From Pigoraptor vietnamica (taxonomy: Eukaryota > Opisthokonta > Filasterea): a DNA stretch of 17,490 bases. Positions 7,819 to 17,482 of the stretch are shown piece by piece; the stretch's first letter is position 1, and every line of letters starts with the position of its first letter. A program made the position numbers and the translations under genes. The stretch lies in assembly GCA_943704525.1 (NCBI GenBank), contig CALSCQ010001120.1:1-17490 (forward strand). The letters are read 5' to 3'. The notes beneath the pieces were generated by a model. The model made no database searches. It had not been told where the DNA came from and saw only the letters and a list, made by a program, of their open reading frames with translations.

Positions 7819-10800
7819 ATGAGTGCGGCGGAGCGTGCCGCGGGCGGCGGCTCAGGAAGCGCCCAAGACATGCAAGTGCTTGATAGGTAAGTGTGGTTGT
7901 CCATTAACTGCCGATGTCGCCCCAGTGACTCAATGCCGTGCACTCGCCAGGCTGTACGACGAAGTGTGCGCCGTCATTCTGTCTCGACAGCACCCTGTCA
8001 CGGGACTGCTGCCCGCAAGCACCGCTGTCACCGAGCATGGCGACTACAGGTGCGTGCGTGTTGGCCTTTGTCAATTGGGGTGCAGTGGCACTTAGTGCAA
8101 GTGCGCATGCAGGGACGCCTGGGTCCGCGACAATGTCTACAGCATACTCGCCGTGTGGGGCGTTGCGCTGGCCTACCGTAAGGTGCGCGTGCAGATCTGT
8201 TCAGTCCCGTGGGTGTTGCGGTGATGTGCGTGCGTAACGTGCGCTCTACGGTCCGCGCAGGGCGACGACCCGGCCGGCCGCGCGTATGAGCTCGAGCAGA
8301 GCGTCGTGAAGCTCATGCGTGGCCTGCTGGCGGCCATGATGCGACAGGCGGCGAAAGTGGAGCAGTTCAAGCACACGCAGAACCGCGCCCACTCACTGCA
8401 CGCCAAGTACGACACGGGCACCGGCAGCGCCGTCGTCGGGGACAGTGTGGGTGGCGCAAGGGGTACTAGTTCGTTAGGATGTTTCAGTATGAGTGGGCGA
8501 GGAGAGGGCTATGGCGAGTGGCGGTCTACATTGGTCACATGGAGTGTTCAAATTGGTCGCTGGAGTCTTCTGTGGGGTGGTTTCAGTATGAGTGGGCGAG
8601 GAGAGGGCTATGGTCTACATTGGTCACATGGAGTGTTCAAATTGGTCGCTGGAGTCTTCTGTGGGGTTGTTTCAGTATGAGTGGGCGAGGAGAGGGCTAT
8701 GGCGACTGGCGGTCTACATAGGTCACATGGAGTGTTCAAATTGGTCGCTGGAGTCTTCTGTGGGGTTGTGTGAACGAGGGTCGTGTGGTTTTGAGGGCTG
8801 TGGGTGCATGGGGTGCGATGGAGTGCGAGTGACATTGACGCGCGGCGCACGCAGGAGTGGGGTCACCTCCAGCTCGATGCGACGGGCATCTTCCTGCTCT
8901 ACCTGGCGCAGATGACGCTCTCGGGGCTGCAGGTGCGCATCGCATGCTCTGATTGTGCCTTGCATGTCCCTTGATTTAACACGTCCCTCCAACGCAGATT
9001 ATTTTCACGCGCGATGAGGTCGATTTTGTGCAGGTGCGTCACATGGTGGCGGGAGGCTCTATTACGTGTGTGCCCCTCCCGCTCGTTCTGACGGCACGTG
9101 ACCGCCCGTGCAGAACCTCGTGTACTACGTTGAGCGCGCGTATCGCACGCCGGACTTTGGCGTGTGGGAGCGCGGCGACAAGATGAACAACGGTGAGCCT
9201 GAGCTCAACTCAAGCTCGACGGGGATGGTCACTGCCGCTCTCGAGGCGATCGATGGCGTCGACATTTTCGGGGCGCGCGGCGGCGGGCGGGCAAGCTGCA
9301 TCCACGTGCTTCCCGGTGGGCTTGTCCGTACAGGAACTGTGGGCGCCCCTAGAGGCGGGGGCGAGGGCGGGGGCGGTCTCGGTTGCACGAGTGGCTGCGT
9401 GAAAGTAATGTCGAACACAGTGCGGACACCTCTGATACGGCATTTCTGCAGACGAAATCGCGCGCAACTACACGACGCTCATGTCTGCCCTGCCGCGGGA
9501 GTCGCGGTCGAAGGAAATTGACTCGGCGCTGCTCGCTGTGATAGGTGCGCCGTCGCTTGTTCAAAGGGCGCTTGTCCACAGCTTTCCCTGTTACTTGGCG
9601 GGGCATGCGTTACTATTCACTGTGCATGTGTTCGTATGACATGGACATCCGTTCCCACGCAAACGCTGCCGATCCCTCGCAGGCTTCCCCGCCTTTGCCG
9701 CGGGGAGTGCGGAACTGGCGAACAGGACGCTCGCTGAGATGGTCACAAAGCTCGAGGGGCGTTACGGCATGAAGCGGTTTCTCTTGGACGGCCACCAGAC
9801 GGTCGTCGAGGTGTGTGTGTGTGTGTGTTTGTGCCGTATGGGCCCTAATGGTCTCCGCTTGTGTGGGCTTACTCATGGCGAATGTGCTATTGCCCCTTGC
9901 TCGCCTGTGCCGCGCGCAGGACCCACACCGCCTCCACTACGAGGAGAGGGAGCTGCGCGTGTTTGCTGGCATCGAGTGCGAGTGGCCGCTGTTCTTCTGC
10001 TATCGCGTGCTCGACGCCCTCTTCCGGGGCGACCGCGCCACAGCGGCCGAATACCGCGCGCGGCTGCTTTCCCTTGGCGTGGAGCGTCCCGCCGGCGATG
10101 GCTCCACTGTGCGGTGCGTGCGTTGCGCGTGCGTGTGTTGTCGTGGTGCGTATCGACCGCCAAGACATATCGCTTCAGCTTCTTCGTTTTTGTTTCTTAT
10201 CTCTCGCTCTGGCTTCGGTTGATTCTGACTCCCCTTCCCTCTTCGCAGGCTTATCCCCGAGCTCTACTTCGTTCCCGAGGAGCACGTCGAGGCTGTGCGC
10301 GCGGGCGATGCGTCGCACCCGCGCGTTCCCAACGCCAATGTCCCTCTCGTGTGGGCGCAGTCGCTTCACGTGCTCGGTGAGCTGCTGTGGGCGGAACTTC
10401 TCACGCCGGGCGACCTCGACCCGGTCAATCGACGCCACCGCCTGCTCAAGCCGCACAACCCCGCGCTCAGTCCGCCCATCCAGGTGAGCGTGTCCTCGTG
10501 CGCTTATTGAGCGACAGGTGGCCAGTGTACTACGTGTGCGCGCTGTGTTGTGTGGGCGGTTTTAAGGGCATCGGTTTCATGTGCGTTTCTCTCAACAACT
10601 AATAGATACCACTCGTGTGAATGTTGCGCATGTTATTGTGCATGTCGACTAGAGAGAAGGCACCTGCCACCGCTTACGTCTCCCATTTCCACACTCCAGG
10701 TTGTGCTGCTTTGCGAGGACGCGCGGCTGCAAGCGGCGATGGCGGGCTACGGCCTTCGCACGCAGACGTTCGACGAAGTGGAGCCCGTGGACGTCCACTC

Positions 10801-13800
10801 GTCATCTGTTCTGCGCGAGTTTTATGCACAGCTCGGCGTCAACGCGAAGCTGCAGCTGACAGGGCGACCCCCGCGGCCGATTGGTGTGCTGGGCACGTGC
10901 CGCCTCTACCGCGTTGGCGGGCGAATGTGCGCGTTCACGCCCAACTTCATGGTGAGAGTCACTTGGTGTGTCTGACGTTTATGCGTGCGTGCCTGTGTCT
11001 TATTGTGTTGCGCATGTGGGCGTGGAGGTACATGCAATGCCTCGCTCGCCTTTCTTGCCTGCTCAGTGTGTCCGCCTTTTGCACCGTAGGACCGGGAGGA
11101 ATTCTATTTGACGTCCGACAACGACCTCCTCGTGTCTCTCTTTCGCCACGAGCTTGCGTTTGTGGCGCACAACTGGCGTGGGGCGGGGCGTCCCACCGTG
11201 ACGATTGTCCTCACCCACGCCATGCTCGGCAATCGCAAGGCGGCGCAGGAGAGCGAGTCTGTGATGGAGCTCATGGCCGACCTCAAGTCCGGCACGCTCC
11301 GCGGCGGCATTCGCGTGCGCCTCTGCACCATGCAGGAGGCCCTTCCTTCGAGCCACTGGGTGTCCCTCGACTTTGTCTCCCGCGCCGTCGCTCGCAGCGC
11401 ACTCGAGCGTGCGGCTGCCGCCCGCGTGCCCGTGTCCACTTCGGAGGCAAGCGGACCCCGCACCTCGCTTCCATCGGCCACCGAGCCCGACGCGTACGTC
11501 CGCTCGCGCGAGAGCTCGGTGCGGCGGCGGTCGGTGGCGGCGTCCGCGGGGCATAAGCTGGCGTACAACCTGGCCGACCCGCAGGAACTGGAACTGTACT
11601 TTGAGCTGCTCCGCGACACGACGTCGATCGACGCGCAGGCCATTGCGCTCGGCAAGGTCGCCGGCGATCCCAAGGTCTGATTGCATGTTGTACTGTGTTT
11701 CTGCCAGTGGTGTCGTTGTCCACCAATACGCGATCCTCTAATTGATTTGAAACTGTATTTGTGCCGTGGTCGGTTCGGGAGAGGGAAAGGGCCTCCTGTT
11801 TGTCTCTTAGTTATGACGACCCGCCATTGTTCGCAGGCAACGGAGCACGCCAGGGCCCGCGCGCGTACGCTTCTTCAGTCGCTGTACGAAAAGGCACTGG
11901 TTCTCAAGATGTGGTCCGTCGTGAGGTGCGCTTACGTGCGCTTACGTTTGCATCACCCCCGCGCGCTCTCTGTGTCTTATCCTATGTGTTTGCCTTCCCC
12001 TATTCAACGCGCGTGCTTGTCGGCGCAGGCGCACGGCGGGCTCTCTCGGCAAGGTCGTCAACAGCCTCACGTCTGCGCTGCTGGAGATTCTCGTGCGGCA
12101 GCGCGTCATTGCACTGGGGCCGCTCGCGTCAGAGACGGTCGTTTCGTCTCCGCTCTCCCCAGCCGCCCTCCGCGACATGATCTACAATGGCCATGGGACC
12201 CTCGGTAGGTGCCGCTTTCGTTCAGTGTTAGGCGATTCGCCCTCTGTCCAGACTCTCATGTGCCGCGTGGCATGGTGTTGCAGACAAACGCGAGCCGTGC
12301 CTCGTGCAAGAACTGCTCGTGTACCTCGGGTCGTTCATCCGGGGCGAGCCGAGCCTTTTTGAAGGAATGCGGCGCGTGCGCGTGGGCAACGTCATCGCTG
12401 CGATGCGCGAGAAGATTGTGCTCGACGAGGGACTCACGCCGCCGGAGGCTGCCGAGTACCTCTACGGCCTCAGCCCCTCTGAGGTCAAGGCGCTCCTCCA
12501 CAGCGTGCTTTCGACTGGCGGTCCGACGCTCCCCCGGCGCAGCATGCACCAGGAGAACGGGCAGCAAGAAGGGGCGCCGTCTGTTACGAGAACCATCGAA
12601 ATCACCGCGCAGTCGGCGGGTTACGCGGACGGGTGCTTTGCGCACATTGAGGTACGCGCACTGTTACTTGCGCCAGTATGTTGCAAGGTTCGCGCGGGCT
12701 TATCTCAACAACGTTTGTGCGCAGGTGGGTGACGTCATCTCGGACACGACTGCCCGGGGCGTCCACGTGGCGATTGTCGACCTCGCCACGGGCGGACTGC
12801 TGGACATCTGCGCGTTTGACACGCACGCGCATGCGTCCGAGAGCGAAGAGCTCGCCGTGTTTCTTGAATCGCATGCCGAGAATGTGGCTGCAGTGCTGTG
12901 CGTGCGCGACGAGGCCTCCCGTTTCCTCACGGACCGCGCGCGCGCCGCCATCGCCTCGTTCGGTTCCGCGTCCATTTGGTCCCTCGGGTACCGCGACTCG
13001 TGGTGCATAATTGGGCGGTCGGGTGCAGCGCCAGGGAGCGTCCCAGAGGCGCACGTGCGCACTGGCGGCGGTTCCACGGGCGTGCTGCGGGCGACCTTCG
13101 ACGTCCTCGCGCGCCCGGCGTCGTCCATGGCGGAAGCCGCGGCGCTGCCCAGCGGCGGATCGTGGCTGCTCTATCGCCGGGTCTACGGTGCGCTTAACCG
13201 GGTGCCCTCGGAGGCGTTCTTCGGCATGGTGTGGGACGTGCTCGTCGCTTCCTCGTCCGGACTGTCCGCGGGGCCCGCATGCACCCTCCCCAAGGAGCCG
13301 ACTGTCAGCCAGATGACTCCGCACGAGCCCAACTTCGCGTTTGCCGTGGACCACCTCCTCGACGGCTTTGTGCGGCCCGCGGACCGTCAGCTGGCCATCG
13401 AGCTGCTTGTGGTCCTTGCGGAGCACAGGGGCGCCCTTGGGGCGATTGCGAAGGCGCAAGCACCGGCGGATGCGAGTGGGAGGAAAATCAGTGCGTCCGA
13501 AGTGGCGTCGGCAGCGGCAACTTCGTCCTCGGCACCGGTGCGTGTGGTCTCCATCTTGTTTGTTTGTTTTGTTTTGCATGCTTCAATCAAAGTGGGTGTT
13601 GGAATTAATTCTACTTTTCCGCAGCGTGCAATGCCGACCCTAAGTCTGGACGGGATAATTTCCGCCGCCGTGGACCGGTACCGCGATGAGTGCAAGCCGA
13701 ACACCCCATCAGAGCATGCACGGTGCGTCAGATGAGCAATGACGCCGGGCTTTTCAGTTCAGTCTGCTGGCGTTGTGCTCTTTTGAACTGAGCACAAATT

Positions 13801-13926
13801 ATTGCCCACTTGCTAACGTATCTCTTCTGTACCCGTAGCATTGCATTCTGCGACCTGCCCCCAACAGGCGCTCCGAGTGTGAGCAAGTACTTCGCTGATG
13901 TCTGTGTCGCACTCTCCCAAAAGTAA
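7819..13926 (+). CDS. PHKA: Phosphorylase kinase alpha/beta regulatory subunit with an ILEI/FAM3-type domain
   Basis: In animals the alpha and beta subunits hold the catalytic gamma subunit of phosphorylase kinase inactive until phosphorylation or Ca2+/calmodulin relieves it, controlling glycogen breakdown. Nineteen exons in consistent phase: 7819-7886, 7951-8049, 8113-8182, 8261-8446, 8855-8932, 8998-9033, 9114-9315, 9452-9544, 9683-9810, 9920-10113, 10249-10483, 10700-10951, 11090-11674, 11837-11925, 12029-12204, 12284-12651, 12725-13537, 13625-13722, 13839-13926, giving 1285 residues. Blocks shared with PhK are [72 protein letters not shown] and ECEWPLFF in the GH15 glucoamylase-like domain (about 23-430). 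These are followed by [10 protein letters not shown], the helical repeat region, [14 protein letters not shown] and the C-terminal [10 protein letters not shown] block. An ILEI/FAM3-like domain occupies about 930-1064. The C-terminus (ALSQK) lacks the prenylation CaaX box of animal subunits. One protein may stand for both alpha and beta. Boundaries are by eye, with the donor at 11675 (gtctga) the least typical. Confidence 0.92.
8482..8768 (+). repeat. 99-bp minisatellite inside PhK intron 4
   Basis: Three direct copies start at 8482, 8581 and 8670, each opening TTTCAGTATGAGTGGGCGAG. Copy 2 lacks 10 bp after GGGCTATGG (period 89); copy 3 differs by a few substitutions. The array lies wholly inside the intron 8447-8854, the longest in the gene. 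Each unit opens with a TTTCAG acceptor-like hexamer. Reading on from exon 4, the frame stays open through copies 1 and 2 to a stop at 8680. Confidence 0.9.
9811..9828 (+). repeat. (GT)9 microsatellite forming a splice donor
   Basis: The first GT of this (GT)9 run is the 5' splice site of PhK intron 9 (exon 9 ends GTCGTCGAG). Length changes in the array would move the rest of the intron but keep a donor at the junction. The downstream exon (9920) continues with DPHRLHYEE in phase 0, so the donor must lie at the start of the run. Confidence 0.8.
12580..13057 (+). other. ILEI/FAM3 (POMGnT1-stem-like) domain within the PhK CDS
   Basis: Encoded by the end of exon 16 and the start of exon 17 (intron 12652-12724), residues about 930-1064. 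The order of motifs is that of the ILEI/PANDER fold: an opening strand with [17 protein letters not shown], then [61 protein letters not shown] and [14 protein letters not shown]. The G[YFW]RD[ST]W block with a preceding small-residue-rich SFGS is a hallmark of FAM3 proteins and of the POMGnT1 stem domain. The POMGnT1 domain is known to bind beta-linked GlcNAc. Flanking sequence is ordinary PhK ([11 protein letters not shown] before, [15 protein letters not shown] after). Ligand binding here is inference. The domain is secreted or luminal in animals, whereas PhK is cytosolic. Confidence 0.8.
13811..13817 (+). other. Branch-point sequence of the last PhK intron
   Basis: TGCTAAC, one base from the canonical TACTAAC, lies about 22 nt upstream of the CCCGTAG acceptor at 13838. 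It supports the short final exon 13839-13926, which also matches the C-terminus of the family. Confidence 0.5.
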
Positions 13927-14338
13927 AGGCTCGGGTGGAAACGATCCCTCGAGTGTGTGCGTGTTGTTGGTTAGCAGCATTTTTTTTTTCCCCTATTTTT
14001 CAGGCTTCGGGCAGACAGACGGAGTAGGAAGGCAGAGTGACGGACATATCCAAAAGCTTGGATAGTATTTGACAGGAGTACTCCCGTGCGTACCCCTGAT
14101 ATTTGAGTCGTGCCGGGCCGAGACATCGTGTAATTGGCACGTGTGCTAATCATACTGCGGAGACCGATGGAAGTGAACCGATGTTGTGGCACCACTAACG
14201 CCGCAAACATCAACACCAACTGTTACCAGCAATCAATGTTGACTCTACGGCCTGCCTGTGAATGTCGACTGCCTCGGCTGTTAAAACGAACGTAATATTG
14301 GGGGACGACGACAGGCCATCTGAAACGTCCGACCGCGG
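13927..14338. other. Convergent 3' spacer between PhK and prominin genes
   Basis: About 410 bp, less GC-rich than the genes. It holds a T-run and a pyrimidine tract at 13980-14003 and a perfect 7-bp hairpin at 14047-14064 (TATCCAA, loop AAGC, TTGGATA). No AATAAA signal and no credible gene were seen; an 82-codon minus-strand open frame (13971-14219) has no recognisable features. Confidence 0.5.
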
Positions 14339-16147
14339 TCAGTATATACTGTCAGCAGCTGCCATGGGATTGAGCTGTATCGTGTCGATTTGACGAGAGT
14401 CTCGCCGATAGAAGGCGTCCTCGTTGCGGAAGATGTCCGCCTTCTCCTTGGGGTCGGGTTGCATGCGCCGGAAGTACTTTGCGAGGCGCACGTTCAGCAC
14501 AATCACCGGGACGAGGAACGCCCCCGTAATGCCCAATCCGAACCAAAACATGTCCACGTTGTAGCTGCAAGGGATAAGGACCGCCTTGTTGAGCACACAC
14601 AAAGTCCGGTGACGGGGAAAACTCGCCGAATACAAAATTAATACTGATTGAAATGAATAACTGTAATTAAGACAGTGGGGCATAGCCGGAGGGGGGGGGG
14701 GGGGGGGGGGGTGGTCCTCCCAAACCAGTGAACACTGTCTACTATTCCTGTCATTCTCTCCGTCGATTAATCGCACGCTACCACAACACACCTTGTCGAC
14801 TGGCAGACGCCACCCCGGATGTACAAGTACGAGTCGCTCACGACCTTGCAGCGGCCCAGCCTCGTCTGTATTTCCGTGGAAGCCGCTGCCACGAACTGGT
14901 CGAGCACACCGAAGAGGCCGCTGAGCGCCGTATTCACAATCTGTCGGCGCATTACGACGAAAGCTCATGAGAAGTGAACGAACAAATTTCAAAGGTCATA
15001 AAATTGCGAGACAGCTTTTTGCCAACGGAGCAATGCATGTGACGCGACAAACACCCACATCCTGCGCAATCTGTGTGCCCACGGTGGCAATCGTCGTGGC
15101 AAAAGCGGTAATGTTCGTCAATGTGTGGTCCACAAGAGCCTGCGGGGTAATTAAAAGCAGAACGACGATCAGCGCACGAAACAGCGGCATACCTTATGCG
15201 TCACAAGCACTCACCGGCAGGGTATCGTTGGTGGTCTTGACGAAGGCAACCTGAGCCGCCAGAGGGGCGCGCAAAGCATTTACGGACGCCACGTCCCCGT
15301 TCAGCAGCGCGACAGAGTCGTTCAGTGAACGAAGCGCTGTTTGAAGTCCGGCGTCACTTGTGGCAGCCAGCGCTGTGGAAATGTTCTGGAAAAGAGACGC
15401 CGTGTCGAATGAAAGTATGGGCGCGGTGGCTGCCGCCTGCAACGCGTTGTAGTCGATGTTGCCGAGCTTCGAATTGGCAACGTAGCCGTTCATGGCGTTC
15501 GAGAGAGCGGCCGACGCAATGTTGACGCCCGCGACGGTGAAGTTCAAGACACGCGACAAGTCAACGGTATCGCGGTAATTGAGCTTTTCGGTGAGGTTGA
15601 ACTTGCGGTCGAGTTGCAACAGCGACCAAGGGGCCTGTCAAGCGAAACCCATTGTCAGAAGCAGTGTACGGGGAGCGGCGCGTGATCACGTCTTTCTCCT
15701 TCTACAGGGCTTGGCTTGCAACCGAAAAAGGAGGCAGAGATACTCTTCCATATAAGAATGTACGCTCGTGATACACTGGCAGTGATGCGTGTGTGTGTGT
15801 TTGTGTCTGTGATAGGAGTATGCGTAATGTGTGTGCGAATACGTGCGAGGCCTCAGTTCGTAGCAGTCATGGGCGTTGAGAGAGAGAAAGAGAAGAATAG
15901 GTACCCACCATGTCGCTCTGGCAGCCGGTGAGAAAGTCGCCGAGGCGTATGGGAAGCGATGCGTTGTTGTGAATGGCGCGCCCCAAAAGGTAGCCGTCCC
16001 AGTTGGTCGCGTTGTCCACGACAAAACTGCAGCCAATCACGCCATTCACGCCATCAGATAAATCGAGACGTGTGAAGGACGGCAAGGGACAAAGCAGCGG
16101 CAGAGTGATGTCGGGTCGTAGACGTGTGCCAATCGATCCACCAGCGT

Positions 16148-16187
<40 letters not shown>

Positions 16188-17378
16188 GATGAGAAGGCGG
16201 GGGTCTACTCACGGGTAAAAGTACGGGGTGGAGATGGTGTCGCACGTCCGTGTCACGGTCATCGAGAGGAGAAAGAAGAGGGCGCACAGCCACCACACGA
16301 ACAGCGAGATAAAGAACGCAAACGCCGTCGATGCGATCAGTATGTTGCCGCCGTGGTTCGACATATCCGAGCGCTCGGAAGGTTCGCAGTACGGCTCGCG
16401 TCCGAAGAGCCCGAGGGCCAGGCCGAGCGCCGAGAGAAACCAAGCAAGAAGTGCGACGGCGATGATGGCGTAACCGGCCGACTTCCTGCAAACCGGTGTT
16501 ACGATCTTCAGTGTGAATGTCATGCCACGCGAAAGATATTCAACACAATCATCGCATGGAGCGGACAGCGCGCACGCGCGTTTGCTGAGAAATGTCAGAG
16601 CAGCAGTATCGAAGAACGCACGCGAACATGGGTGATTTCTCTCGCACCGCGCACGCACCCCTGCATATCGCACGCACATTGCTACATGCGGCGAGGAGCT
16701 GCACGCCCAAGCCCACCTGTAATTGTCGTACTTCTCGACCGTGCTCCCACTCCCGATAGCATCCGCGAGGTCCTGCGTCTTCTGCTGCGCGTTGAACTGG
16801 TCGTTCACGAAGTCGTCGACAAACTTCTTGACGTCCGCGTACACGTTCGCCATCGTCGTCTGGAACTTGTTCATCTCCGCGATGGCCTTGGTCCGCGTCG
16901 TGTTCAGCGTGTTGTCAATGTCCGCCCCTACCGACGCGTACTTGCTCCGCGCGGCCGCCACGTCCGAGGCAATCGACACGCCCTTCACGGCGTCGTAGGG
17001 CGGATTCAAATCGGGCGGGCTTGCAAACGCAGGCGTCGACGACATGGTCGATCCCGCGGGGATAAGCGCCTGGCACGCAGCGTCGCACTGCGGGTTCGAT
17101 CGAACGGCGTCCGCACGCGTCCGGACTGTCCCGAGGTCGGTGGTGACAGGGCCCTCCATTTGCGCCTTTGCTGCGTACAGCGTGGCGTTGATCGCGGGGA
17201 TCGCCGTCTTCACGCCCTCGATGCTTGCCGAAATTGCATCGAGCGACGCAAATATCCCCGTCGACGTCACGTTGAGCGCGGCGTAGAGGCGCGGAACCGC
17301 GTCGGTGCCAACGACCGCAACGAACCCCTTGAACCAGTCGATGAGGCGGTTGATCTGCGTCACGGCGAGGTTGCCCAC
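14339..17378 (-). CDS. Prominin (CD133) family membrane glycoprotein, 5' end outside the window
   Basis: Prominins are five-pass glycoproteins that bind cholesterol and mark plasma-membrane protrusions. Seven exons are visible (17378-16717, 16485-16213, 16026-15909, 15634-15215, 15139-15059, 14940-14792, 14564-14339), 642 residues to the TGA. The numbering is partial. Residues 1-220 form a luminal loop (EC2) with sequons. TM3 is at about 227-248, TM4 at 269-295 followed by TRTCDT, then a second large loop (EC3) rich in sequons with LGDFLTGCQSDM and LDRKFNLTEKLNYRDTV. TM5 starts at NVDMFWFGLG (about 570-579) and ends in NVRLAKYFRRM, the strongest family block. A cytosolic tail ends in DSIY. 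Exon phases agree throughout. The signal peptide, EC1, TM1 and TM2 must lie to the right. The first exon in the window most likely begins after the GTTCGCAG acceptor at 17379-17386, so the in-frame ATG at 17417 next to the CT repeat is probably intronic. Confidence 0.85.
14691..14711 (+). repeat. Poly-G run of 21 (poly-C in the prominin transcript)
   Basis: Twenty-one consecutive G on the plus strand inside the prominin intron 14565-14791. In the pre-mRNA it is an uninterrupted C-tract, pyrimidine-rich but about 125 nt from the acceptor. Such runs are length-unstable and often mis-sequenced. Confidence 0.85.
15789..15810 (+). repeat. Short TG microsatellite in a prominin intron
   Basis: Imperfect (GT)n within the prominin intron 15635-15908, the longest intron of that gene (274 nt). 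It reads as CA repeats in the transcript. Nothing else was recognised in the intron. Confidence 0.7.
16146..16182 (+). repeat. (TG)n microsatellite in a prominin intron
   Basis: About 37 bp of near-perfect TG dinucleotides within the intron 16027-16212, giving a CA repeat in the prominin pre-mRNA. CA repeats can be bound by hnRNP-L-type splicing regulators in animals; relevance here is unknown. Confidence 0.8.
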
Positions 17379-17423
17379 CTGCGAACGCCCAGTGCCACGT
17401 GAGTCGAACGAATTCATCTTGAG

Positions 17424-17425
<2 letters not shown>

Positions 17426-17482
<57 letters not shown>

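Noticed and set aside
12580-13057. Possibility that the ILEI-like segment is a separate overlapping gene
   Set aside because: It has no independent start or stop, its exon phases match the PhK exons, and PhK sequence continues in the same exon (exon 17) after it.
13971-14219. 82-codon minus-strand frame in the PhK/prominin spacer
   Set aside because: No similarity, no splice context and low GC3 unlike the real genes; taken as chance.
16027-16085. Possible prominin coding segment (LDLSDGVNGVIGC) before exon 16026-15909
   Set aside because: It reads well in frame, but no AG acceptor lies between the donor at 16212 and the TGCAG ending at 16027, and joining there gives the right phase. It is treated as intron.
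17379-17417. ATG at 17417 as the prominin start codon
   Set aside because: It lacks a signal peptide and TM1/TM2, sits next to a GA repeat, and a good CAG acceptor follows at 17379-17381. More likely intron sequence.
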